Origin: CADEED01 sp046733635 | GTDB lineage: Bacteria; Pseudomonadota; Gammaproteobacteria; Steroidobacterales; Steroidobacteraceae | Direction of reading: 5' to 3' | Assembly: GCA_046733635.1 (NCBI GenBank) | Contig: JBKPPO010000148.1 | Location: 1-6,021, forward strand | Length of the DNA stretch: 6,021 nucleotides | Part shown: positions 1 to 6,021 of the stretch, piece after piece | Layout of the letters: the number at the start of each line of letters is the position of its first letter | How positions within the stretch are numbered: the stretch's first letter is position 1 | Notes under the pieces: generated by a model | What the model was told of the DNA's origin: nothing | What the model saw: the letters and a program-made list of their open reading frames with translations, nothing else | Database searches by the model: none | Made by a program: the position numbers and the translations under genes

Positions 1-2562
1 CGACGGGCGATCCGGGCTCGTGCCCAGCAGCGAGAAGTACTGCAGCTGCGCATCACCCACGCCGTAGTTGGTGAGTTCCGCCGTGGCGAGACCCGCGTCG
101 TCGAAGACGAGGCCGGCTTGCGCCTGACGGTTCACGTGAACCTGCGAGGACTTGCGCGGCAGCACGTGCCACGGGATCGTGAGGTTGTGATCGCGACCGG
201 TGAACTTGACGTAGCCGTCGTATTCATTCGCGGTCAGCGGTCCGATCGCATTGCCCAGCGAACCCGCGTTCATCTGGTTGTTGCGCAACTTCTCGGAGTT
301 GATCGTGATCCACACCGTCACGTCCGCGCTGCCATTCGCCGGCACATTGATCGTGCCCGGATGCCAGTTCATGGTGATGGCGCCCGTGTCGACGTCGTTC
401 TGGAAACGCTGCGACGGCTGCACCGTGTAACGCTGCGCCCGGTTGGATTTGTTGACCACACGCAGCTTGCGCGTCTTGAGACTGCTCGTCGTGGACTGCT
501 CCACGATGCCCAGGCTCATCGCACCGTGCGTGCTCACACCTTCCGGACCGGTGACGTCGAACACCACGGCCGGCGCGAGCAGCGCGCGGTCCACGCGCAC
601 TTCACCGCCACCGATACGCGTGATCGGAGCGAGCTGATCCGGGAACACGGAGCCCGCCGCCGACGGCTGACGCACATCGGGGTTGGCCGTGTTCACGAGG
701 AGCTGCTTGATCTCGGCGTTGGTCAGCGTCGGACGCGCGGCCTTGAGGATCGCAGCGGCGCCCGTGACCATCGGAGCGGCACCCGAGGTTCCACCGAAAG
801 CCGAGACCGCCGTGAATCCACCCGACTGCGCTGAGATCGATGCACCGGGCGCGCCGATCTCGGGCTTCACACGTCCGTCGTCGAAGCGCGGGCCTCGCGA
901 GGAGGTCGACGCCAGCGAGCCGGCGAGCGAGAGCTGGTTGGTGGGCGAGAAGCGCACCACACCGCCCGAGCGGATCGTGTTCGCATCGACCTGGTTGATC
1001 ATGTACGCCGGAATCGGTTGCACACCGCCACCGAACGCGCCCACGAAGGGCACATCGGCGGTGATGAGGCCGATGATCACCAGCGAGGCGCCCGCCGCGC
1101 CCGCGTTGGCAACCTTGAGGCTGAACGAGCAGGTGCCGCGATCGATGAGCACGATCTGGCCTGCGAGTTCACCCGCGGTGAACGGCGTGTTGCCGGCCGC
1201 ATCGGCGCAACCCACGCGCTTCGCCGCCGTGGCCGGGTAGAACACCGGGCCTTCGATGGTGGTCGTGAGTGGAGCGGCCCAGGACTGGAACACCGCGCCA
1301 CGATCGCTGACCACCGGAGCGAGCACCGACATGATCTGCAGCGCCGCGGAAGGCACCGCGGTCTGCGCCACGCTCAGGGCCGTGGTCGAAGCACCGGGCG
1401 AACCCGTGATGAACTGCTTGTCGGCGCTGTTGCCCGCGGAAGCCACCGTGAGGATGCCGGCCGCGGCGAGGTTGTCCACCGCGAACGACAGGTCGTCGTC
1501 GAAGGGCTGGCCGTAGGGTGAACCCAGCGACATGTTGATGATGTCGACGCGATCGGAGAAATCGTCGTCGCCGTTCGGATCGAGCGCGAAGTCCATCGCC
1601 TGGAGCAACGCGACGCCGCTGCACGAGGTCGCGGGCTGCGAGCACGCCTTCAGCGCGATGATCTGCGCGCCGGGAGCGACACCGCCGACGCCGGCGATGA
1701 TGTCCGCGACGTGAGTGCCGTGACCGCCGTTCGTGGTGGCGTCCGGCGCCGGGATCGGGTCCGCATCGGGATTGAGGACATTCGGCGTCGGCCAGGTCTC
1801 GCCCACGAAGTCGTAACCGCCGATGACCTTCACGCTGGGATAGAGGCCGTCGTCCGCGGTCGTGGCCGGGTCGTTGACGACGAGATAACCGGTGCCGGCC
1901 GGCACGGTCGGAATCGCGGGAAGACCCACGCCGGGAATCGGCGCCCACGCGGCTTCATACGCCGCCTGGGTGCCCGGACCGCCGAGGTTCTTGTGCGTGT
2001 AGTCGACACCGCTGTCGATCACGGCGACCTTCACGCCAGCGCCGGTGGCGCCGAGCGACTGGGCCGTGGCCGCGCCGATGTACGGCACGGTCTCGGAGAG
2101 ATCGAGACGGTAGTCGGACACGCCGACCACGCGCGAGATCGCAGTGTCGTTCGACACCGTTTCCAGATCTTCGCCGTCGACCTCGATGACCACCGCATTC
2201 AGCGCGAGCTGGATGCTGGCGATGACGTTGGCGTTCGGCGCGCGCGCGAGCACGCGGCTGATCACCGCGGCTTGTTCGGCCGCGACCTGCGAGCGTGAGA
2301 CCACGCCGCCGGCTTCGGCGACGCCGGGCGAACGCAGACGTACGAGCACCTGCTGGCGGCCGGAGACGTTCGCGAGACTGGGATGCAGCACCAGCGAACC
2401 GTAGCCGGCGCCGACAATCGGCGATTCGAGAGATACCGCAGAGAGACGCGCACCAGTGTCCAGCGTCAACTCGCGCGGTCCTGCAGCCGCGAAAGTCGAA
2501 GCAGACAACAGCGCGCTGGCCACGGCCCATTTCAGGCCGTGTCGAACACGTTGACTCTTCAT
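1..2562 (-). CDS. Secreted subtilisin-like (S8) serine protease with PA and Fn3-like domains, 3' end outside the window
   Basis: An 854-codon frame without stops runs from the ATG at 2562 to base 1 and continues beyond the window. Residues 1-27 look like a Sec signal peptide: a basic start (MKSQRVRHGLK), a hydrophobic stretch, then AAA before G28. Residues about 72-148 resemble an inhibitor-I9 propeptide, normally cleaved after folding. The S8 domain spans about 165-640. Its triad is Asp183 (VAVIDSGVDYTH), His281 (GGHGTHVAD) and Ser593 (GGTSGAAPMVTG), with oxyanion Asn378 (ASAGNS). A protease-associated insertion lies at about 428-525; Cys452 and Cys478 in it could form a disulfide. An Fn3-like beta domain follows at about 665-800. 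The order resembles Vpr/cucumisin-type proteases, so an exported endopeptidase acting in periplasm, envelope or medium is inferred. The serine motif reads GTSGAAPM rather than the common GTSMAAPH, but the catalytic residues are intact. Substrate and C-terminal sorting signal are not visible. The start is supported by the signal peptide and an AGGGG Shine-Dalgarno. Confidence 0.93.
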   Translation of the reverse strand, partial: MKSQRVRHGLKWAVASALLSASTFAAAGPRELTLDTGARLSAVSLESPIVGAGYGSLVLHPSLANVSGRQQVLVRLRSPGVAEAGGVVSRSQVAAEQAAVISRVLARAPNANVIASIQLALNAVVIEVDGEDLETVSNDTAISRVVGVSDYRLDLSETVPYIGAATAQSLGATGAGVKVAVIDSGVDYTHKNLGGPGTQAAYEAAWAPIPGVGLPAIPTVPAGTGYLVVNDPATTADDGLYPSVKVIGGYDFVGETWPTPNVLNPDADPIPAPDATTNGGHGTHVADIIAGVGGVAPGAQIIALKACSQPATSCSGVALLQAMDFALDPNGDDDFSDRVDIINMSLGSPYGQPFDDDLSFAVDNLAAAGILTVASAGNSADKQFITGSPGASTTALSVAQTAVPSAALQIMSVLAPVVSDRGAVFQSWAAPLTTTIEGPVFYPATAAKRVGCADAAGNTPFTAGELAGQIVLIDRGTCSFSLKVANAGAAGASLVIIGLITADVPFVGAFGGGVQPIPAYMINQVDANTIRSGGVVRFSPTNQLSLAGSLASTSSRGPRFDDGRVKPEIGAPGASISAQSGGFTAVSAFGGTSGAAPMVTGAAAILKAARPTLTNAEIKQLLVNTANPDVRQPSAAGSVFPDQLAPITRIGGGEVRVDRALLAPAVVFDVTGPEGVSTHGAMSLGIVEQSTTSSLKTRKLRVVNKSNRAQRYTVQPSQRFQNDVDTGAITMNWHPGTINVPANGSADVTVWITINSEKLRNNQMNAGSLGNAIGPLTANEYDGYVKFTGRDHNLTIPWHVLPRKSSQVHVNRQAQAGLVFDDAGLATAELTNYGVGDAQLQYFSLLGTSPDRPS

Positions 2563-2572
2563 GTGATTAATT

Positions 2573-2577
2573 CCCCT
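2573..2577 (-). promoter_or_regulatory. Ribosome binding site of the S8 protease
   Basis: On the coding strand AGGGG (AGGGGA if 2572 is included) lies 9-10 bases before the ATG at 2562, followed by the A/T-rich spacer AATTAATCAC. It is the only good Shine-Dalgarno near this start and agrees with the signal peptide in fixing it. No comparable purine-rich site precedes topA or smg. Confidence 0.65.
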
Positions 2578-2633
2578 GAGAACCTGTTATTCCGGATACA
2601 CGCCGAGCCCAAGTCCTTGTGGACCAGTGCATC

Positions 2634-2677
2634 GGGAGCGCGGCAGTTCTTCTTGTTGCCGCGAGCAGTGCGCTCCC
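2634..2677 (-). promoter_or_regulatory. Possible structured 5' leader: 12-bp bulged stem-loop upstream of the protease
   Basis: Read as RNA from the minus strand, GGGAG (2677-2673) can pair with CTCCC (2638-2634), and CGCGGCA (2663-2657) with TGCCGCG (2645-2639), around an 11-base purine-rich loop, ACAAGAAGAAC. The two helices are contiguous on the 3' side and separated by a 9-base bulge, CGCACTGCT, on the 5' side. Because GCGC occurs at both junctions, the bulge can shift: GGGAGCGC also pairs perfectly with GCGCTCCC. The element ends 71 bases before the protease start. A smaller hairpin, GTCC-ACAA-GGAC (2624-2613), lies between. I do not recognise a known riboswitch class. No U-run follows, so it is not an ordinary intrinsic terminator. 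I see no convincing sigma-70 promoter, so whether this stretch is transcribed with the protease is inferred. Confidence 0.35.
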
Positions 2678-2748
2678 TCTTCTTATTCGACGGGAACGCA
2701 CCGTGATATCCAGGACCCGGGTCGACGCTACTCCGCGTCCGGACTTAA

Positions 2749-2776
2749 TTCAATCGCGCGCGATCACGCGATTGAA
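2749..2776 (-). terminator. Candidate topA terminator or 3'-end hairpin
   Basis: A perfect 10-bp inverted repeat, TTCAATCGCG (2749-2758) and CGCGATTGAA (2767-2776), encloses an 8-base loop and begins 9 bases after the topA stop codon. Its position suits the end of the dprA-smg-topA transcript. The bases after the stem on the minus strand are TTAAGTCC, with no U-tract, so it may instead act with Rho or protect the 3' end from exonucleases. The repeat is certain from the sequence; the terminator role is inferred. Confidence 0.5.
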
Positions 2777-2785
2777 CATAAGGGT

Positions 2786-5329
2786 TCAGGCTTTCGGCTC
2801 TTTTTTCTTGGCCTTCGATGAGGATTTTTTCGCAGCCGCTTTCTTTTTCGCAGGTGTCGATTTCTTTTCCGCTTTGACAGGCGCCGCGTCGGCCGCGTCC
2901 GACTTTTGTGCGGACCTGGTTGCGGATTTCTTCGCGGACTTCTTCGCTGCGGCGCCCTCGGCGGCCGGCGTTGCCGCGTCTTTTGCGGGCGCAGCGTTTT
3001 TCTTCCGGCCGAATCGGCTGCCGCGCGGCGGTGCGGCGGCGAGCAGTTCGCGGCAAGTCTCGAGGCTGATGGCCTTCGGGTCCGTGTCCTTCGGGATCCG
3101 CGCGTTGCGCTTGCCGTCGGTGATGTACGGGCCGTAGCGGCCGTTCAACACCTTGATGTCGTCGACACCGAAGTCCTGGATCAGCCGGTTGGCGTCGGCT
3201 TCCTTCTTGAGACGGATGAGCTCGAGCGCGCGCGGTAGTTCGATGGTGTACGGATCGTCGGGCTCCTTGAGCGAGACGAAGCCTTTCGCGGCGAACTGAA
3301 CGTACGGACCGAAGGGCCCGATCTTGGCGGTGATGGCGTAGCCATCCTCCGTCTCGCCTAGCTTGCGCGGTACCTTGAACAGCTCGAGCGCCTCGGCGAG
3401 CTGGATGGTGTCCATCTTCTGGAATTTGCGCAGGCCGGCGAACTTGGGCTTCTCTTCGTCGTCCTTGGTGCCGATCTGCACGAAGGGCCCGAAGCGCCCC
3501 ATGCGCACGCTGACCGGTTTGCCCGAAACCGGGTCCTTGCCGAGTTCGCGAGCCATCGCCACTTCTTCGCGCGACACATTCTTTTCTATGTGCTCGACCT
3601 GCTCGATGAAGGGCTTCCAGAATTTCTTGAGCGGCTCGGTCCAGCTTTCTTCACCGCGCGAGACCGCGTCGAGCTCGTCTTCGAGCGCGGCGGTGAAACC
3701 GTACTCCACGTACTTGTGGAAATGCTTGGAGAGGAAGCCGCCGACGATCTTGCCGATGTCCGTCGGGATGAACCGGCGGTTGTCCATGTCCACGTACTCG
3801 CGATCCTTGAGCGTGGAGATGATGGTGGCGTAGGTGGAAGGACGGCCGATGCCGTGTTCTTCCAGCGCCTTGACCAGCGACGCTTCCGAGTAACGCGGCG
3901 GCGGTTCGGTGAAGTGCTGATCGCCGTGTACGTTGAGCAGCGTGACGACGTCCCCTTCGTTCATCGCCGGCAGGATGCGGTCGTTCTCGTTCTCGGGCTT
4001 CGAGTCGTCGACGTCTTCCTGGTAGACGGCGATGTATCCGGGCTTCACGAGCGTCGAGCCATTGGCGCGCAATACATGGCGTCCGGTGCCGTTGCCGTCC
4101 TGCTTGCTTGGCACCATGTCCACGGCGACGGTATCGAACAATGCATGCGCCATCTGCGACGCCATGGCGCGTTTCCAGATCAGCGAATACAGCTTGAACT
4201 GGTCGGGATCGATCTTGCCCTCGAGCCGCGAGGGCAGGATGGCGGCGGACGTCGGGCGGATGGCTTCGTGCGCTTCCTGTGCGTTTCGCGACTTGGTCTT
4301 GTACACGCGCGGTTCTTCGGCCACGGCCTCCTTGCCGTATTCCTGTGCGATGACCTGGCGCATCTCGTTCACCGCGTCCACGGCGAGATTGACCGAGTCC
4401 GTACGCATGTACGTGATGAGACCGATGCTGCCTTCGCCGAAATCCACGCCCTCGTAGAGCTGCTGTGCGAGACGCATGGTGCGCTGGGCGGAATAACCCA
4501 GCTTGCGCGCCGCTTCCTGCTGCAGCGTCGAGGTGGTGAACGGCGGCGACGGATTGCGCCGGCGCTGCTTCTTGTCGATGGACAACACGTGCAGGAAGCC
4601 TTGCGCGGCGTCGTTCAGCGACTTCTCGACGTCACGCGCCGAGCCTTCGTTCGTGAAGCTGAACTGCTCCACCTTCTGGCCGTTGAACTCGATGAGCTTC
4701 AGCGGGAAGGTTTGTGTGCTGTGCTCACCTTCGGCTTCGAGCGTCCAGTATTCCTGGGGCTTGAACGCCAGGATCTCTTCTTCGCGCTCGCAGATCATGC
4801 GCAACGCCGGGCTCTGCACGCGGCCCGCGGACAGCCCCCGCCGCACCTTCTTCCAGAGCAGCGGCGAAAGATTGAACCCGACGAGGTAATCCAGCGCGCG
4901 GCGCGCCTGCTGGGCGTTCACGAGGTCGAGCGAGAGATCGCGCGGCTCGGCGACGGCCCGCTGCACTTCGCCCTTGGTGATCTCGTAGAACACCACGCGC
5001 TTGACGTCCTTGCCCTTGAGCTCCCCACGCTCTTCGAGCAGCTCGCGCAAATGCCAGGAGATGGCTTCGCCTTCGCGGTCGGGGTCGGTTGCGAGATACA
5101 GCGCCTTGGATTTCTTGAGCGCCCGGGCGATCGCGTCGACGTGTTTCTCGTTCCGCTCGATGGACTGGTAGCTCATCTTGAAGTGCTTGTCGGGATCGAC
5201 AGCGCCTTCCTTGGGAACCAGGTCGCGGACGTGGCCGTAGGAGGCGAGGACTTCGAAGTCCTTGCCGAGATACTTCTTGATGGTCTTCGCTTTGGCGGGA
5301 GACTCGACGATTACAAGGTTGTCGGCCAT
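2786..5329 (-). CDS. topA: DNA topoisomerase I (type IA), zinc-ribbon-less form with basic tail
   Basis: This 847-residue enzyme relaxes negatively supercoiled DNA in the nucleoid by transient single-strand cleavage through a 5'-phosphotyrosine bond. The Toprim domain opens with NLVIVESPAKAKTIKKYLG (Glu9 conserved) and has the metal-binding Asp82, Asp84 and Glu86 in ATDPDREGEAI. The QQARRALDYLVGF and RGLSAGRVQSPALR motifs lie at about 140-177. The nucleophile is Tyr307, followed by Arg309, in GLITYMRTDS. After about residue 600 there are no Cys4 zinc ribbons as in E. coli; three repeats with GRFGPF, GPFGPY and GRYGPY cores sit near 607, 667 and 727. Residues 775-847 form a tail with 21 Lys and 24 Ala. 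The start at 5329 is chosen because homologues begin here and its A is the last base of the smg stop (TGATG), implying coupled translation; no clear Shine-Dalgarno is present. An upstream in-frame start at 5431 would add 34 unrelated residues inside smg. Identification is certain; the role of the tail is inferred. Confidence 0.98.
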   Translation of the reverse strand: MADNLVIVESPAKAKTIKKYLGKDFEVLASYGHVRDLVPKEGAVDPDKHFKMSYQSIERNEKHVDAIARALKKSKALYLATDPDREGEAISWHLRELLEERGELKGKDVKRVVFYEITKGEVQRAVAEPRDLSLDLVNAQQARRALDYLVGFNLSPLLWKKVRRGLSAGRVQSPALRMICEREEEILAFKPQEYWTLEAEGEHSTQTFPLKLIEFNGQKVEQFSFTNEGSARDVEKSLNDAAQGFLHVLSIDKKQRRRNPSPPFTTSTLQQEAARKLGYSAQRTMRLAQQLYEGVDFGEGSIGLITYMRTDSVNLAVDAVNEMRQVIAQEYGKEAVAEEPRVYKTKSRNAQEAHEAIRPTSAAILPSRLEGKIDPDQFKLYSLIWKRAMASQMAHALFDTVAVDMVPSKQDGNGTGRHVLRANGSTLVKPGYIAVYQEDVDDSKPENENDRILPAMNEGDVVTLLNVHGDQHFTEPPPRYSEASLVKALEEHGIGRPSTYATIISTLKDREYVDMDNRRFIPTDIGKIVGGFLSKHFHKYVEYGFTAALEDELDAVSRGEESWTEPLKKFWKPFIEQVEHIEKNVSREEVAMARELGKDPVSGKPVSVRMGRFGPFVQIGTKDDEEKPKFAGLRKFQKMDTIQLAEALELFKVPRKLGETEDGYAITAKIGPFGPYVQFAAKGFVSLKEPDDPYTIELPRALELIRLKKEADANRLIQDFGVDDIKVLNGRYGPYITDGKRNARIPKDTDPKAISLETCRELLAAAPPRGSRFGRKKNAAPAKDAATPAAEGAAAKKSAKKSATRSAQKSDAADAAPVKAEKKSTPAKKKAAAKKSSSKAKKKEPKA

Positions 5330-5796
5330 CAGTTCGGTAACGCGTCCGTGTCGTCGAATACGAGGTCTTCCATGCGAGCGCAGGCCTGTTCCTGGCCGGG
5401 CTGGCTCGAAAGGACCATGAGGACCAGCCACTTGAGGCGGTCGATGTCTACTTCATCCCCGTCGAGCGCCACGAGGCGGTCGATGACGATCTCCCGCTGC
5501 AGCGCCGAAAGGATGCCTTGCTGTTCGAGCTGCAGCAGGTACCCGCGGCAGTCCGTGGAGATGTGTTCCAGCTCTTCTTCAGAGAAGAGGCGCATCGCGC
5601 GCGAGGACATGTCGGGCCGGGAACGCTCACCCGCGAGATCCGCGAGCCAATCGAGCGCGCGCTCGACGTTGTGGCGGCCGAATCCGGCGCGCTCGAGATC
5701 CGCGGCCAGGGTTTCGCGTTCGGGTACTTCCGGGACTTCAGCCAGCATGTACTGGTCGAACACGTAAATAAGAATGTCTAAAACGCTTCCGGTCAT
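5329..5796 (-). CDS. smg: Smg family protein (DUF494)
   Basis: This predicted 155-residue protein matches the Smg/DUF494 family, whose members are close to 157 residues and typically begin with a VLDVLMYLF-like segment; here it is MTGSVLDILIYVFDQY. The rest looks helical and acidic, with RAGFGRHNVERALDWLADL in the first half and DIDRLKWLVLMVLSSQPGQ near the end. No enzyme motif, signal peptide or membrane segment is visible, and the family's function is not established. It lies between dprA and topA, overlapping topA by one base, so co-expression is very likely. A start at 5820 would add eight residues and overlap the dprA stop. I prefer 5796 because it fits family N-termini; the GGAG before 5820 is only two bases from that ATG and lies in a hairpin loop. 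Neither start has an ideal ribosome site, so the start is less certain than the gene. Confidence 0.92.
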   Translation of the reverse strand: MTGSVLDILIYVFDQYMLAEVPEVPERETLAADLERAGFGRHNVERALDWLADLAGERSRPDMSSRAMRLFSEEELEHISTDCRGYLLQLEQQGILSALQREIVIDRLVALDGDEVDIDRLKWLVLMVLSSQPGQEQACARMEDLVFDDTDALPN

Positions 5797-5810
5797 GCTG
5801 TCGCCGGTGA

Positions 5811-6021
5811 TCAATTGCATTGCTCCGCAATGCGGCTGTATCGGCCACCGGGGTGCGGCGCCACGTGTCCTCCGAGCTCCAGGATGAGCAGCATCGAGGT
5901 GATCGATTCGCTGTTCAGACCCGTGCGTTCGATCAGGGTGTCGACGCTGGCCGGCTCGAAGGCGAGCGCATCTAACAGGATTTTGTATTCCTTGTCCAAC
6001 AGGGGGCCGTCCGCCGGGCCG
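5811..6021 (-). CDS. dprA: DNA processing protein DprA (Smf), C-terminal fragment at the window edge
   Basis: The last 69 codons of a gene entering from the right edge are present, ending at the TGA at 5811. DprA binds incoming single-stranded DNA and loads RecA during natural transformation. The Rossmann-like core that does this lies outside the window. What is visible is the small C-terminal winged-helix (DML1-like) domain: LLDKEYKILLDALAFEP, then the helix-turn-helix-like SVDTLIERTGLNSESITSM, then a wing LELGGHVAPHPGGRYSRI. The sequence before the first possible internal start (TTG at 5999) stays open to the edge and reads GPADGPLL, so this is a gene tail and not a separate short gene. The position directly upstream of smg and topA supports the call. 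The stop lies 14 bases before the preferred smg start, suggesting one operon. Confidence 0.88.
   Translation of the reverse strand, partial: GPADGPLLDKEYKILLDALAFEPASVDTLIERTGLNSESITSMLLILELGGHVAPHPGGRYSRIAEQCN
5817..5833 (-). repeat. Perfect 7-bp hairpin across the dprA/smg junction
   Basis: GCATTGC (5817-5823) and GCAATGC (5827-5833) are exact reverse complements separated by three bases. In the minus-strand RNA this gives GCATTGC-GGA-GCAATGC. The 3' arm contains the alternative smg ATG at 5820, and the loop holds part of the GGAG in front of it. The hairpin lies within the last dprA codons. It could hide the upstream smg start or modulate coupling, but a 7-bp repeat this short may also be chance. 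Confidence 0.4.

Noticed and set aside
118..834. 238-codon open frame on the plus strand opposite the protease
   Set aside because: It is in antisense register with the protease codons, giving the same rare-codon artefact. The product is Arg/His-rich and resembles no known protein.
1169..2530. Minus-strand open frames at 1169-1948 and 1955-2530
   Set aside because: They are out of frame with the protease and encode Arg-rich low-complexity protein. The true frame carries the signal peptide, the Asp/His/Ser triad and the PA domain without a break.
2584..2612. Possible promoter TTGGGC-17-TAACAG before the protease
   Set aside because: Each hexamer matches the sigma-70 consensus at only three of six positions. 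An upstream pair, TTGAAT-17-TAGCGT, is about as weak. Neither is good enough to annotate.
2567..2632. Possible 21-residue upstream reading frame before the protease (ATG at 2632)
   Set aside because: No Shine-Dalgarno precedes it, it has no regulatory codon run, and an ATG frame of this length is expected by chance.
2714..2723. 10-base palindrome GACCCGGGTC in the intergenic region
   Set aside because: It is a single short GC-rich palindrome with no second copy and no clear relation to a promoter, so it is plausibly chance.
5330..5431. 34-residue N-terminal extension of TopA from an in-frame ATG at 5431
   Set aside because: It lies wholly inside smg, has no family similarity, and TopA homologues start at the motif beginning at 5329.
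3590..5767. 725-codon open frame on the plus strand opposite topA and smg
   Set aside because: Opposite topA it is in exact antisense register with the topA codons, where plus-strand stops arise only from TTA, CTA or TCA codons that are rare in high-GC genes. It has no recognisable domain, whereas topA is unmistakable.
5811..5999. Independent 62-residue gene starting at TTG 5999
   Set aside because: The frame stays open to the right edge and the sequence is the DprA C-terminal winged helix, so it is the end of a longer gene.

Overview
The window is a compact, high-GC, one-direction stretch of bacterial chromosome with every recognisable gene on the minus strand. In order of transcription (right to left) it holds the 3' end of dprA, a complete smg (DUF494), a complete topA, a 223-base intergenic region, and the first 854 codons of a large secreted subtilisin-type (S8) protease that runs off the left edge. 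The dprA-smg-topA order is a familiar gammaproteobacterial arrangement, as in Xanthomonas-like genomes. TopA lacks zinc ribbons and carries GRFGP-type C-terminal repeats plus a basic tail. Together these suggest a high-GC gammaproteobacterium of the Xanthomonadales/Steroidobacterales kind. That assignment is inferred from gene order and protein style and was not tested by a search.

Right part (about 5329-6021): the DprA winged-helix tail ends inside a short perfect hairpin, and smg begins a few bases later. The smg stop and topA start share one base (TGATG), so the three genes look like one translationally coupled transcript. DprA loads RecA on incoming single-stranded DNA, Smg has no settled function, and TopA relaxes negative supercoils. 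This is a DNA-housekeeping cluster.

Middle (2786-5329): topA encodes an 847-residue type IA topoisomerase with all catalytic motifs. Its C-terminus has three repeats and a 73-residue Lys/Ala tail in place of Cys4 zinc ribbons. A 10-bp perfect inverted repeat just after the stop probably closes the transcript.

Left part (1-2785): the intergenic region contains a possible structured leader (a 12-bp bulged stem) and a Shine-Dalgarno sequence for the protease. The protease has a signal peptide, an I9-like propeptide, an S8 catalytic domain with an intact Asp/His/Ser triad, a PA-domain insertion and an Fn3-like domain. It is an exported protein functionally unrelated to the topA cluster and most likely has its own transcript.

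I found no mobile element, CRISPR array, RNA gene or convincing new defence or metabolic system. The items most worth a second look are the leader structure before the protease, the zinc-free TopA C-terminus and the hairpin over the dprA/smg junction.
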